DNA of 53,634 bases from Jiangella anatolica (GTDB lineage: Bacteria > Actinomycetota > Actinomycetes > Jiangellales > Jiangellaceae). The translations under genes and the position numbers were made by a program. The notes under the pieces are model-generated. The model saw only the letters and a list, made by a program, of their open reading frames with translations. It had not been told where the DNA came from and did not search any database. The DNA lies in contig NZ_POTW01000039.1 of the NCBI RefSeq assembly GCF_003236295.1, forward strand, positions 1 through 53,634, read 5' to 3'. Within the stretch, counting starts at the first letter, position 1. Each line of letters begins with the position of its first letter. This document shows, one piece after another, positions 44,367-52,613 of the stretch.

Positions 44367-45823
44367 CGGCTCCGAACCCTCGGCGGGCGACGGCGACGGA
44401 CGGACATGTCGTTCGCGCGATCTCGGGCCTGCTGCTCGCCGTATTCGTCGTCTCGCTGTCCGGCACGGTCGTCGCCACGGCGCTGCCACGCATCATCGCC
44501 GAGCTTGGCGGCAGTCAGCGGCAGTACACCTGGGTGATTACGGCGACACTACTCACGATCACCGCCTCCGGACCCATTTGGGGCAAGCTCGCCGACCGTA
44601 CGAGCAGGAGAACGCTGGTCCAGCTGGCGTTCTCGATCTTCGCTCTCGGATCGGTCCTTGCCGGCTTCTCGCCGAACACCGAGATCCTCATCCTGTTCCG
44701 GGCGATCGAGGGCGTGGGAATGGGTGGATTGGGATCTCTGATCCCGACCGTCATCGCATCGTTGGTAGGTCCGCGTGAACGAGGCCGCTACGTGGGCTAT
44801 TTCGTCGCCGTCGGAGCCGTTGCGACGGTTGGCGGGCCGTTGGTCGGCGGCCTCATCGTCGACGTGCCACTCCTGGGGTGGCGGTGGTGCTTCTGGATCG
44901 TCGCACCGATCGCCGTGGCGGCGCTCGTGCTGCTTCGGCGAACGCCGGAGCTCGCGGTGGTGCACCCAGGCTCTCGCCTCGACTGGCTGGGCGTGTTTCT
45001 CGTGCCTAGCGCGATCTGCATCCTGATGATCTGGGTCACGTCGGCCGGTGCCGACTTCGGCTGGAAGTCGCGGATCAGCTTCGGCCTGGTTGCGGTCAGC
45101 GCGACGCTGATCGTCTGTGGTGTGCTGGTCGAGCGCCGGGCGGCTGATCCGCTCCTCCCGCTACGGCTGTTGCGCAATCGAACGATGCTGATCGCGCTCT
45201 TCGCCATCAGCGTCGCCGGCGCCTCCCTGGTGGTCTCGTCGGTGTTCCTCGCCCAGTACTTTCAGATCGCTCGTCGGTACTCGCCGACCGAGTCAGGACT
45301 GTTGCTGCTCCCCTTGCTCGCCGCAGTCGTCGGCGCGACGCTGGTGTGCGGCCGGCTCACGAGCCGCACCGGCCGTGTCAAGCCGCCTCTGGTGATCGGC
45401 GGAGCGCTGAGCGTGGTGGGCTTCGCACTTCTGGGCCGAGTCGACGACTCGACGTCGCTGGAGTCGTTGTGTCTGAGCATGACGATCCTCGGGCTCGGGA
45501 TCGGGTCTTGCGTGCCAAACCTGGTCGTGGTGGCGCAGAATCTCCTCGACTACCCAGATCTCGGCGCCGGCACGTCCCTGCTCACGTTCTTTCAGTCGTT
45601 TGGGGGAGCAGCCGGCATCTCGGTTCTGGGCGCGGTCTTCGCGTCGCAGGTAGCGGGTTGGAAATCCGACCATGCCGGGATCGAACACGCCTACGGTGCT
45701 GCATCCGGCCGTGTCTTCCTCATCTGCGCCGCCCTCGCCGGTGCCGCGTTCGTCGCCGTCCTCTTCGTGCGGGAGTCGCCCGTCACCGCCGAAACCGTCA
45801 GGCCGGGACGGTGTCGCCCATGA
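44363..45823 (+). CDS. MFS transporter, DHA2 (14-TM, EmrB/QacA) type
   Basis: 486-residue exporter with about 14 hydrophobic segments. Motif A-like 'GKLADRTSRRTLV', motif C-like 'GAVATVGGPLVGGLIVD' and the start 'LLLAVFVVSLSGTVVATALPRI' identify the DHA2 group. The TTG at 44363 overlaps the rmlA stop (TTGA), so it is translationally coupled. Its 3' end overlaps the convergent radical SAM gene by 26 bases. Probable exporter of the glycoside made by the preceding genes, or a resistance pump. Confidence 0.9.
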   Translation: MTAPNPRRATATDGHVVRAISGLLLAVFVVSLSGTVVATALPRIIAELGGSQRQYTWVITATLLTITASGPIWGKLADRTSRRTLVQLAFSIFALGSVLAGFSPNTEILILFRAIEGVGMGGLGSLIPTVIASLVGPRERGRYVGYFVAVGAVATVGGPLVGGLIVDVPLLGWRWCFWIVAPIAVAALVLLRRTPELAVVHPGSRLDWLGVFLVPSAICILMIWVTSAGADFGWKSRISFGLVAVSATLIVCGVLVERRAADPLLPLRLLRNRTMLIALFAISVAGASLVVSSVFLAQYFQIARRYSPTESGLLLLPLLAAVVGATLVCGRLTSRTGRVKPPLVIGGALSVVGFALLGRVDDSTSLESLCLSMTILGLGIGSCVPNLVVVAQNLLDYPDLGAGTSLLTFFQSFGGAAGISVLGAVFASQVAGWKSDHAGIEHAYGAASGRVFLICAALAGAAFVAVLFVRESPVTAETVRPGRCRP

Positions 45824-47456
45824 TCTCGGTGCGTAGCGGCCAGTGCGACCAGAATGCGCCCTTGTAGCCGAGTTCGGTGAGCCGCAGCAGGAACGGGTTG
45901 TCGGCGTAGTTGTTGTCCTCCGGCGACAGGCCGGGGGCGGTCGGCAGCATCACCCGCGGCCGGTCCTGCGGCGGCACCCACTCCCACAGCAGCTCCAGGC
46001 TGGTCAGCCAGCGGTCGCCCGGATGAGTGTTCCGGGCGCCCTCCGGCAGCGCGGGGGAGAAGTAGTACACCGGCCGGAACCCGCCCATCGGGTCGAACAT
46101 GAACTGCCGCTCGTACTCCACCCGGCTGTGGCACTGGTCCAGGGTCGAGAGCAGGATCGGCGCGGTCGCCGTGTTGGACTGGACGCCGGCGACGGCGCGG
46201 GTGCCGCCGCTGCGGGCGGCGAGGTCGCGGCCCAGCGGTGAGTACGGGAACGCGCGGATGCCCAGCGTGAACCCGACCACGGTCGCGTCCAGCGCGAGCA
46301 GCCCGTCGACGCAGTCCTTCATGGTCTCGGCGGTCTCGCCGGGCATGCCCAGCAGCGCCTCGACCATCGTCAGCATGCCGTACTGCTTGGCCAGCTCGCA
46401 CAGCCGCCGCACGTCGGGATAGCCGTAGAAGCGGGTGCCGCGGCCGGTCACCTTCCACCCGTCGAGCACGTCGTCGCGGACGTGGTCGGGCGCGACGTTG
46501 ATGCCCGCGCAGCCGGCCTCGGCCAGCAGCTCGGCATACTCCTCGTCGAACGGGGCCGGCTGCACGTAGATCCACAGCCGCAGGTCGTGCAGCGGCGAGT
46601 GCGGGTCGGCGCGTTTGCGCCGGACGATCTCGCGCAGCACCGCCTTCGAGTGCGCGATGTTGAGGTTGAACTCGCTGTCGGTCGTGTGCAGGTCGCGCAC
46701 GCCCTGTGCGGTGAGCAGCTCCATCTCGTCGACGACGGCGGCCTCGGCCCGGCGGGCGAACCGGTTGCCCTTGGCGTCGGGCTCGACGCAGTGCGCGCAG
46801 GCGAACGTGCAGCCGTTCTTCGTCAGGATGTTGCCCAGCCCGCCACGACGGTAGTAGGCGAGGTTGTCGACCTTGTTCCGCACGCCGGAGCGCCGCGTGT
46901 ACGGCGTCGACCGGTTCACCAGCTCCACGCGGCCGTCGGCCAGCAGCTGGCTGCGGTGCGGGATCTGCCGGACGTCGCCGCGGCCGAGGTTGATGATCAG
47001 CCCGCCGACCTTGGCCGGCGAGTCGTTCTCGGCCAGCCTGCGCGCGAGCTCGACCATCGTCGTCTCGCCCGGGCCCTTGACGCCGTAGTCGATGCCGAAC
47101 CAGTCCACCAGCGCGAACGGCATCGACGAGAAGCCGACGCCGCCGCCGACGATCGGCGCCGTCGTCCACCGCTGGATCTCGCGCACGATCTCACGGTGCG
47201 AGTCGAGGAAGACGCGCTGCTCCTGCGGGTAGATCGTGTCGGTGTTGCGGAACGTGACGCCCACCAGCAGCGGGCGGTGCTCGCCGAAGTAGGCCGCGAC
47301 GGCGTGCCGCCAGCGGTCCCGGATCAGCGTCAGGTCCAGGACGTCCACCTCGAAGCCGGCCGCCTCCAGCGACGTCGTGAGGATGTCGAGCGCATATGGA
47401 GTGATGGGCGGGTGAACCAGGTTCGGGTTCACCAGTGTCACGAGCGGGCGATTCAC
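45798..47456 (-). CDS. Cobalamin-binding radical SAM protein, TsrM-like (tryptophan 2-C-methyltransferase type)
   Basis: 552-residue enzyme. Residues ~1-150 form a B12-binding Rossmann-like domain ('TLVNPNLVHPPITPYALDIL', 'LLVGVTFRNTDTIYPQEQ') without the DxHxxG cobalt-ligand motif. An Arg at residue 70 falls where, from memory, TsrM has an Arg facing the cobalt. The radical SAM cluster motif is CTFACAHC (CxxxCxxC), with 'GYPDVRRLCELAKQYGMLTMVEALLGMPGE' downstream. TsrM makes 2-methyltryptophan; the adjacent tryptophanase gene supports an indole substrate. The GTG at 47456 is chosen for the GGGGAGG site four bases upstream. Other B12-radical SAM methylases remain possible. Confidence 0.8.
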   Translation of the reverse strand: MNRPLVTLVNPNLVHPPITPYALDILTTSLEAAGFEVDVLDLTLIRDRWRHAVAAYFGEHRPLLVGVTFRNTDTIYPQEQRVFLDSHREIVREIQRWTTAPIVGGGVGFSSMPFALVDWFGIDYGVKGPGETTMVELARRLAENDSPAKVGGLIINLGRGDVRQIPHRSQLLADGRVELVNRSTPYTRRSGVRNKVDNLAYYRRGGLGNILTKNGCTFACAHCVEPDAKGNRFARRAEAAVVDEMELLTAQGVRDLHTTDSEFNLNIAHSKAVLREIVRRKRADPHSPLHDLRLWIYVQPAPFDEEYAELLAEAGCAGINVAPDHVRDDVLDGWKVTGRGTRFYGYPDVRRLCELAKQYGMLTMVEALLGMPGETAETMKDCVDGLLALDATVVGFTLGIRAFPYSPLGRDLAARSGGTRAVAGVQSNTATAPILLSTLDQCHSRVEYERQFMFDPMGGFRPVYYFSPALPEGARNTHPGDRWLTSLELLWEWVPPQDRPRVMLPTAPGLSPEDNNYADNPFLLRLTELGYKGAFWSHWPLRTEIMGDTVPA

Positions 47457-47460
47457 CACG

Positions 47461-47518
47461 CCTCCCCGGGGATGGAGTCGATCATCCAGCGTTACAGGCG
47501 TGCTGGGAGCTGGGGAGG
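47461..47518 (-). promoter_or_regulatory. Possible SD-sequestering leader of the radical SAM gene
   Basis: On the minus strand, CCTCCCC (47512-47518) can pair with the ribosome site GGGGAGG (47461-47467) of the radical SAM gene, across 44 bases. It could act in translational control if transcription starts upstream of 47518. Confidence 0.3.
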
Positions 47519-47553
47519 GGGCCGCTTTTGCGCCGGAGTGCTGACCTGGTCGT

Positions 47554-47571
47554 TTTCGCAAAGTGGACAGG
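47554..47571 (+). promoter_or_regulatory. Shared 18-bp motif, copy 1
   Basis: TTTCGCAAAGTGGACAGG, 60 bases before the small XRE gene start and about 98 bases before the divergent radical SAM start. It matches the copy at 52723-52740 (other strand) at 17 of 18 positions. GGACAG (47565-47570) and CTGTCC (47584-47589) also form an inverted repeat. Confidence 0.65.
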
Positions 47572-47631
47572 ATCGTTCGCATTCTGTCCTGGTATGTCGA
47601 TCGAGCGGTCAGCACGCTCGGAAGCGTGAAG

Positions 47632-47934
47632 ATGATCGTCCGCACCGCAGGCGTGACATCGGCAGACCAGACCGTCGGCTCGGTGATCCGGCAGGCCCGC
47701 AGCCGACTCGGCTACAGCCAATACGACATCGCCGACGAGCTGGCCCGGATCTCCGGCAACGGCTCGCTCACCCGCGACGAGGTCGCCCGCTGGGAACGCG
47801 GCAAGCGCATCCCCGGCCCGTATTGGCGGCAGTGGATCAGTGAGGTGCTCGGGGTGGGCTCGTCGGATCTGGAGCGGGCCGCCCGGGTAGCGCGGCGGGC
47901 CCGCCGGGCTCGCCGGGTGCCAGCACAGCGGTGA
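47632..47934 (+). CDS. Small XRE-type HTH protein (DNA-binding domain only)
   Basis: About 100 residues, nearly all HTH: 'SVIRQARSRLGYSQYDIADELA' then 'LTRDEVARWERGKRIPGPYWRQWI'. The same signature opens the 486-residue regulator at 51153-52613, so this is an HTH-only relative. The ATG at 47632 is taken rather than an upstream GTG/ATG (47563) because the shared motif lies at the latter. Its last 98 bases overlap the end of the convergent tryptophanase gene. Possible repressor or competitor at the shared motif. Confidence 0.72.
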   Translation: MIVRTAGVTSADQTVGSVIRQARSRLGYSQYDIADELARISGNGSLTRDEVARWERGKRIPGPYWRQWISEVLGVGSSDLERAARVARRARRARRVPAQR

Positions 47935-49270
47935 AGTGCCGCAGCGGACCCGTCTGTTCGACGACGCGGTAGCCGGGAATCTCCGTCGCCTTCGCGACGA
48001 CCTCCGCCGCGGTCTCGACGACGTACTCCAGGTGGCTCTTCGTGTAGACGCGGCGCGGCAGCGCGAACCGGACCAGCTCACGCGGCGCCGGCAGGTCGTC
48101 GCCGCCGTCCGGGTCGGGCCTGCCGAACACCAGCGTGCCCAGCTCGGACACCCGCACCGCGCCGGCCAGGTACAGCTCGTTGGCCAGCGCGGTCGCCGGC
48201 AGCCGGTGCGGTGGGACGTGCGGCAGCAGCGCCGCGGCGTCGACGTACACGGCGTGGCAGCCGGTCGGCTGCAGCACCGGCAGCCCGGCGTCGGCCAGCC
48301 GGTCGCCGAACCACCGCGTGGTCTGCGCGCGGTAGCGCAGGTAGTCCGGGTCGGTGACCTCCAGCAGGCCCTGCGCCAGCGCCTCCAGGTCGCGCCCGGC
48401 CAGCCCGCCGTACGTCGGGAACCCCTCGACGGCGATCAGCTGGTCGCGGCAGCGGCGGGCCAGGTCGGCGTCGCGCAGCGCGATCAGCCCGCCGATGTTG
48501 GCGATGCCGTCCTTCTTCAGGCTCGCCCAGCAGCCGTCGGCCAGCGCGAACACCTCGCGGGCGACGTCGCGGGGCGGCCGGCCGGCCTGCGCGGGGTCGC
48601 GTTCGGTGATGAGGTAGGCGTTCTCGGCGAAGCGGGACGCGTCCAGCAGCAGCGTCACGCCGTGCCGGTCGCACAGCTCGCGGACGGCGACGACGTTGCC
48701 CAGCGACACCGGCTGCCCGCCGCCGGCGTTGTTCGTCACCGTCACCACGACACACCGCACGCTGCCGCCGTCCGGGCCCGTGAGCAGGTCCCGCAGCGCC
48801 GGGACCGACAGGTCGCCGCCGAACGCCACCGGCCCGACGGCCTCGGCCGGCAGGTCGACGGCGCGCGCGCCGGCCGCCTCGACGCTGGCGCGCGTCGTGT
48901 CGAAGTGCGTGTTCGAGACGGAGAGGTCGCCCGGGCGGAGCAGCCGGCCGAGCAGGATCCGCTCCGCGGCCCGGCCCTGGTGCACCGGGATCACCTCGGC
49001 GTACCCGGTCAGCTCGCGCACCACCTGCTCGAACCGCTGGTAGGAACGGGCGCCGGCGTAGGACTCGTCGCCCACCATCAGGGCCGCCCATTGCGCAGCC
49101 GACATCGCGCTGGTGCCGGAGTCGGTGAGCAGGTCGATGGTGATCGCCGCGGCCGGCACCCGGAACAGGTTGAACCCGGCGTCTTGCAGCGCGCGCCGGC
49201 GCTGCGCCCGGCTGGGGAACGGTATCGGCTCGACGGCCTTGATGCGGAACGGCTCCATGAACGCGGGCAC
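47837..49270 (-). CDS. Tryptophanase / beta-eliminating lyase family (TnaA-like)
   Basis: 477-residue PLP enzyme of the tryptophanase/tyrosine phenol-lyase family. Co-linear with E. coli TnaA: 'IDLLTDSGTSAMSAAQWAALM', 'YAGARSYQRFEQVV', 'IPVHQGRAAERIL', 'VTNNAGGGQPVSLGNV', 'DASRFAENAYLI', the PLP-lysine block 'SLKKDGIANIGG', 'EGFPTYGGLAGRDLEAL' and 'LRHFTAVL'. The final ~24 residues extend beyond the TnaA end. The GTG at 49270 is chosen for GGGAG seven bases upstream. It would cleave tryptophan (or a methylated tryptophan) to the indole, pyruvate and ammonia. Confidence 0.9.
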   Translation of the reverse strand: MPAFMEPFRIKAVEPIPFPSRAQRRRALQDAGFNLFRVPAAAITIDLLTDSGTSAMSAAQWAALMVGDESYAGARSYQRFEQVVRELTGYAEVIPVHQGRAAERILLGRLLRPGDLSVSNTHFDTTRASVEAAGARAVDLPAEAVGPVAFGGDLSVPALRDLLTGPDGGSVRCVVVTVTNNAGGGQPVSLGNVVAVRELCDRHGVTLLLDASRFAENAYLITERDPAQAGRPPRDVAREVFALADGCWASLKKDGIANIGGLIALRDADLARRCRDQLIAVEGFPTYGGLAGRDLEALAQGLLEVTDPDYLRYRAQTTRWFGDRLADAGLPVLQPTGCHAVYVDAAALLPHVPPHRLPATALANELYLAGAVRVSELGTLVFGRPDPDGGDDLPAPRELVRFALPRRVYTKSHLEYVVETAAEVVAKATEIPGYRVVEQTGPLRHFTAVLAPGEPGGPAALPGRPAPDPTSPPRAPH

Positions 49271-49360
49271 CGGCGCACTCCCTCCGTCGGACTCGTCACG
49301 TCCGAGTCTGTGCGTCCGCCGCCGCGCCCGGCAGGGGCCAGTTCCCCTTCCGGCCGAGAC

Positions 49361-49387
49361 TGTGACATCGAGGTCCGGATTGTGACA
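49361..49387. promoter_or_regulatory. Direct repeats TGTGACA, candidate AraC operator
   Basis: TGTGACA at 49361-49367 and 49381-49387, exactly 20 bases apart, in the divergent region between the tryptophanase (start 49270) and AraC gene (49504). AraC-family activators typically bind direct repeats about two helical turns apart. Confidence 0.55.
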
Positions 49388-49503
49388 CTCCATCGGGTGA
49401 CGTGCCCGTGGGCGAGGACTAGCCTTCGAATTGATCTTGCCGGATCGCGTAGTAGTACGGTGTGGTGTGCCGCGGCGGGAGCGCGCCCGCAGGGAGAACC
49501 ACC

Positions 49504-50484
49504 ATGACGACTGTTCCGCTCGACAGGTATCCGTTGTTCGAGTCACACGAGCTCGATCACGCACGTGACGTGGTCGGGCGAGTCTTCACGCCGCACCGTC
49601 TGGACCTGCTCGGCCGGTCCACCGAGATCAACGCGCGCATGAACACCCGCCGCATCGACCGCATCGCGGCGAACTACATCACCTACGGCGGCGACGTGCT
49701 CATCGAGCCGGGTGAGCTGGAGTCGTTCTTCGTCGTGCAGGTGCCGCTGTCCGGGCGCGGCCTCGTCCTCTACGGCGGCGAGGAGCTGCTGTCCACGGCC
49801 GACATGGCGTCGGTGATCTCGCCGACGGTCGCGCTGACGCAGCGCTGGTCGGCCGACTGCGCACAGCTGATCCTGCGCGTCGAGCGACCGGCGCTGGAGG
49901 CGCACCTGCGCCGGCTGATCGAGGCGCCGCTGGCCCAGCCGATCCGCTTCGACCTCGGCATGGACGTCACCACCGGCGCCGGCCGCAGCTGGCTCTCGGT
50001 GTTCCGGATGCTGGTCGAGGAGCTGGACCGCGTGGACCACAGCATGATCAACAAGCACGCGGTCGCGGTCGAGTACGAGGACTGGCTGATGACCGGCCTG
50101 CTGCTGGCCCAGCCGAACAACTACTCCACGATGCTCGACAGGACCAGCCGCTCGCCGGTCCCGCACCGCGCCGTCACGATCGCGCGCGAGCTGATCGAGA
50201 GCCATCCGGAGTGGCGGCACACCGTGACCAGCCTGGCCAAGGAGGCGCAGGTCGGCGTCCGGGCGTTGCAGATGGCGTTCCGTCACCACCTGGGCACGAC
50301 ACCGCGGGCGTACCTCACCGACGTGCGCATGCGCCGCGCTCACGATGAGCTGCTCGCGTCGCAACGCGACATGACCACGGTGAACAAGGTCGTCGCCAAG
50401 TGGGGTCTCGGCCATCCCGGCCGGTTCGCCCAGGCCTACTACGCGCGCTTCGGCGAACTGCCGTCGCAGACCCTGGCGCGGTGA
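49504..50484 (+). CDS. AraC family transcriptional regulator (AraC_binding_2 + HTH_18)
   Basis: 326-residue regulator. The N-terminal ~215 residues form an AraC_binding_2 sensor domain ('YPLFESHELDHARDVVGRVF', 'LSTADMASVISPT', 'LILRVERPALEAHLRRL'). The C-terminal ~100 residues are the AraC DNA-binding domain ('TSLAKEAQVGVRALQMAFRHHLGTTPRAYL', 'WGLGHPGRFAQAYYARFGELPSQTLAR'). Divergent from the tryptophanase gene and probably its activator. ATG at 49504 follows AGGGAG. Confidence 0.93.
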   Translation: MTTVPLDRYPLFESHELDHARDVVGRVFTPHRLDLLGRSTEINARMNTRRIDRIAANYITYGGDVLIEPGELESFFVVQVPLSGRGLVLYGGEELLSTADMASVISPTVALTQRWSADCAQLILRVERPALEAHLRRLIEAPLAQPIRFDLGMDVTTGAGRSWLSVFRMLVEELDRVDHSMINKHAVAVEYEDWLMTGLLLAQPNNYSTMLDRTSRSPVPHRAVTIARELIESHPEWRHTVTSLAKEAQVGVRALQMAFRHHLGTTPRAYLTDVRMRRAHDELLASQRDMTTVNKVVAKWGLGHPGRFAQAYYARFGELPSQTLAR

Positions 50485-50513
50485 GCGGGCCGCGCCATGA
50501 CGCCGGCGCGGGT

Positions 50514-51149
50514 ATGAACGCGCCACCGATCGACCGGTTCCCGGTCCTCCGCTCCACCGACGTCGAGCACACCCGCGAGGTCGTCTTCCGGTTCGTGGCC
50601 CGGCATCCGGTCGAGCTGGTGCACCCCGAGGCCGGCGTCGACGCCTACATCAACGGCCGGCGGCTGGACCGCGTCGGAGCCGCCTACCTCGCGTTCGGCG
50701 CCGAGGCCCGCACCCACCCCGGCCAGCTGGACTTCTACGTGCTCCAGGTGGTGCTCGCCGGGACGTACGCGGTGTGGCTGGACGGCCACGAGGTGCGGGC
50801 CCAGCCGGGCGCGGCGATCGTGCTGTCGCCCGGCCCCGACGTGCGCACCTGGTGGTCCGCCGACTGCGCGATGCTGTGCTTCCGGGTGAGCGCGGCGGAC
50901 TACCGCGACCATCTGGCCGGCCTGCTCCGCCGTCCGCTCGACGAGGAACTGCGGTTCGAGCCGGCGATGGACCTGCTCACCGGGCCCGGCCGCGACCTCA
51001 ACCTGGGCATCGTCCGGCCGCTCACCCAACGGCTCAACCAGGTGTTCGGGCTCGTCGGCAACTCCGTCATGATCCGCCAGCTGGAGGACACCCTGCTGAC
51101 GGGGTTGCTGCGGGCCCAGCCCAACACCTACTCCGCGCAGCTGCGCTGA
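50514..51149 (+). CDS. AraC_binding_2 sensor-only protein (no HTH)
   Basis: 211-residue paralogue of the preceding regulator's sensor domain: 'IDRFPVLRSTDVEHTREVVF' aligns with 'LDRYPLFESHELDHARDVVG', and both run to 'AQPNxYS'. It ends where the upstream protein continues into its DNA-binding domain; the stop TGA at 51147 is unambiguous. A GTG at 50481 overlapping the previous stop would add 11 residues; ATG at 50514 is preferred because it aligns with the start of the paralogue. Likely co-transcribed. It may dimerise with or titrate the full-length regulator. Confidence 0.75.
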   Translation: MNAPPIDRFPVLRSTDVEHTREVVFRFVARHPVELVHPEAGVDAYINGRRLDRVGAAYLAFGAEARTHPGQLDFYVLQVVLAGTYAVWLDGHEVRAQPGAAIVLSPGPDVRTWWSADCAMLCFRVSAADYRDHLAGLLRRPLDEELRFEPAMDLLTGPGRDLNLGIVRPLTQRLNQVFGLVGNSVMIRQLEDTLLTGLLRAQPNTYSAQLR

Positions 51150-51152
51150 GGG

Positions 51153-52613
51153 TCAGCCGAAGAGGTCGAGTTGCGGGGCGAGCGTGCGCGCCTCCTGGAT
51201 CAGGGACCGGACGGCGGGCAGCGCGGCCTCGACGTCGGCGACGTTGACGCGATTGTCGCGGCCGACCGGGCGGCTCAGGCTGAGCTGGCGCTGACGCAGC
51301 AGCTCCAGGTGGCCGAACCGGTCGCCGAACTGGGCGATCACGCACCGCCCGACGATCTCGGCATCCGCGCCCGGCGCCGGGCGCAGCCCCTGCGCCGCGA
51401 GCAGGCCGCAGCCGATCAGCTGCGCCGCCTGGCAGACCAGCACGAACGCCGAGCCCGCCGATGCCGCCATGACGTCCTCCGCTGCCGTCAGGTGGTGTGC
51501 GGCGAGGTCGAGGTAGGGACGAGCGTCGGCGGCCGGGCCGCTGAACAGCTCCAGCCGATTGCCGGCCAGCAGTTCGGCGACCACGGCCGCGCCCTCGGGC
51601 CAGCCGCCGGTCCCGCTGGGCGCGCTGTCGGCGGCGGCCGGCGGCGCGACGTGGACGACCGGCAGGCTGCCGCGCTGCCGCGGGATCCGGACCCGCTCCA
51701 GTTGCCGCAGCCGCGGCGTCGTCCGGTTGACGGCGAGCGGGCCGTGCCCGTTGGGCGGCCGGCGGGCGCCGTTCTCCGGCCGTCCGATCAGCGCGAACGC
51801 CACCCGGCGGTGCAGCCGTCGCTCCGCCCGGCGGGCCGCGGCGACCAGCTCCGGCCGGGCCGGCGTGTGGTGCTCGTCCGGTGTGAGCCGCACCTGGATG
51901 ACGTCCGGCTCCGGCCCGACGACGCCGGTGAACCGCTCCGCCCAGGTGCCGGTGAGCGCGATCCGCGCGACGCCGGAGACGCGGCCGAACTCTTCGCCGA
52001 CGATCTGTGGCACGCCGTACGTGCCGCGGATCAGCTCGGTGAGCGGGCCGATGGTGGCGCGGTCGGTGGCCGCCCGCATCAGCCGGATGGCGCCGTCGTT
52101 GCGCCTGATCAGGATGCCCGCGTCCTCCAGCAGCTTGGCCTCCTTGGAGACCGACGCGAGCGAGCCGCCCGCGTGCTCGGCCAGCTCGGTCAGGCTGAAC
52201 GCGCGGTCCGGGTTCAGCAGGGTGGCCGCGAGGATGCCGGCCTGGACGCGGGACCGGAACACCGGCAGCAGCGCCGGCGTCCCCTGCGGACGGCGCGCCG
52301 TCCCGGTCTCCGGCGGCGGGGTGAGCGCGGCCGCGTGGCCCAGCCGGCTCTGCCGCCGGGCCGCGACCGCACCCGCGTCGAGCCGGTCGGCGGGGACCTC
52401 CAGGACCACCGCCAGCCACTGCCGCCACTCGCGTCGCGGCACCTGCCGGCCGCGCTCCCACCGGGCCACCCGGTCGCGGCCCATCGTGGGCTTGCCGGAG
52501 ACGGCGGCCAGCCGGTCCGCGAGTGTGTACTGGCTCATGCGCATCCGTATCCGGGCCGAGCGGATCATCTGGCCGATGGAGATATCGGGGTCGACGTGAG
52601 AATCCGGGCTCAT
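51153..52613 (-). CDS. XRE-type HTH regulator with winged-helix and degenerate nucleotidyltransferase-like domain
   Basis: 486-residue protein. Residues ~10-75 are an XRE-like HTH ('MIRSARIRMRMSQYTLADRLA', 'RVARWERGRQVPRREWRQWL'), closely related to the small protein at 47632. Residues ~120-180 form a winged helix ('SRVQAGILAATLLNPDRAFS', 'SVSKEAKLLEDAGILIRR'). Then comes 'ARIALTGTWAERFTGVVGPEPDV', which resembles the MNT nucleotidyltransferase motif but lacks the GS and DxD residues. The C-terminal ~130 residues are helical, HEPN-like without a clear RxxxxH. Probably a regulator for the tryptophan genes. ATG at 52613. Confidence 0.78.
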   Translation of the reverse strand: MSPDSHVDPDISIGQMIRSARIRMRMSQYTLADRLAAVSGKPTMGRDRVARWERGRQVPRREWRQWLAVVLEVPADRLDAGAVAARRQSRLGHAAALTPPPETGTARRPQGTPALLPVFRSRVQAGILAATLLNPDRAFSLTELAEHAGGSLASVSKEAKLLEDAGILIRRNDGAIRLMRAATDRATIGPLTELIRGTYGVPQIVGEEFGRVSGVARIALTGTWAERFTGVVGPEPDVIQVRLTPDEHHTPARPELVAAARRAERRLHRRVAFALIGRPENGARRPPNGHGPLAVNRTTPRLRQLERVRIPRQRGSLPVVHVAPPAAADSAPSGTGGWPEGAAVVAELLAGNRLELFSGPAADARPYLDLAAHHLTAAEDVMAASAGSAFVLVCQAAQLIGCGLLAAQGLRPAPGADAEIVGRCVIAQFGDRFGHLELLRQRQLSLSRPVGRDNRVNVADVEAALPAVRSLIQEARTLAPQLDLFG

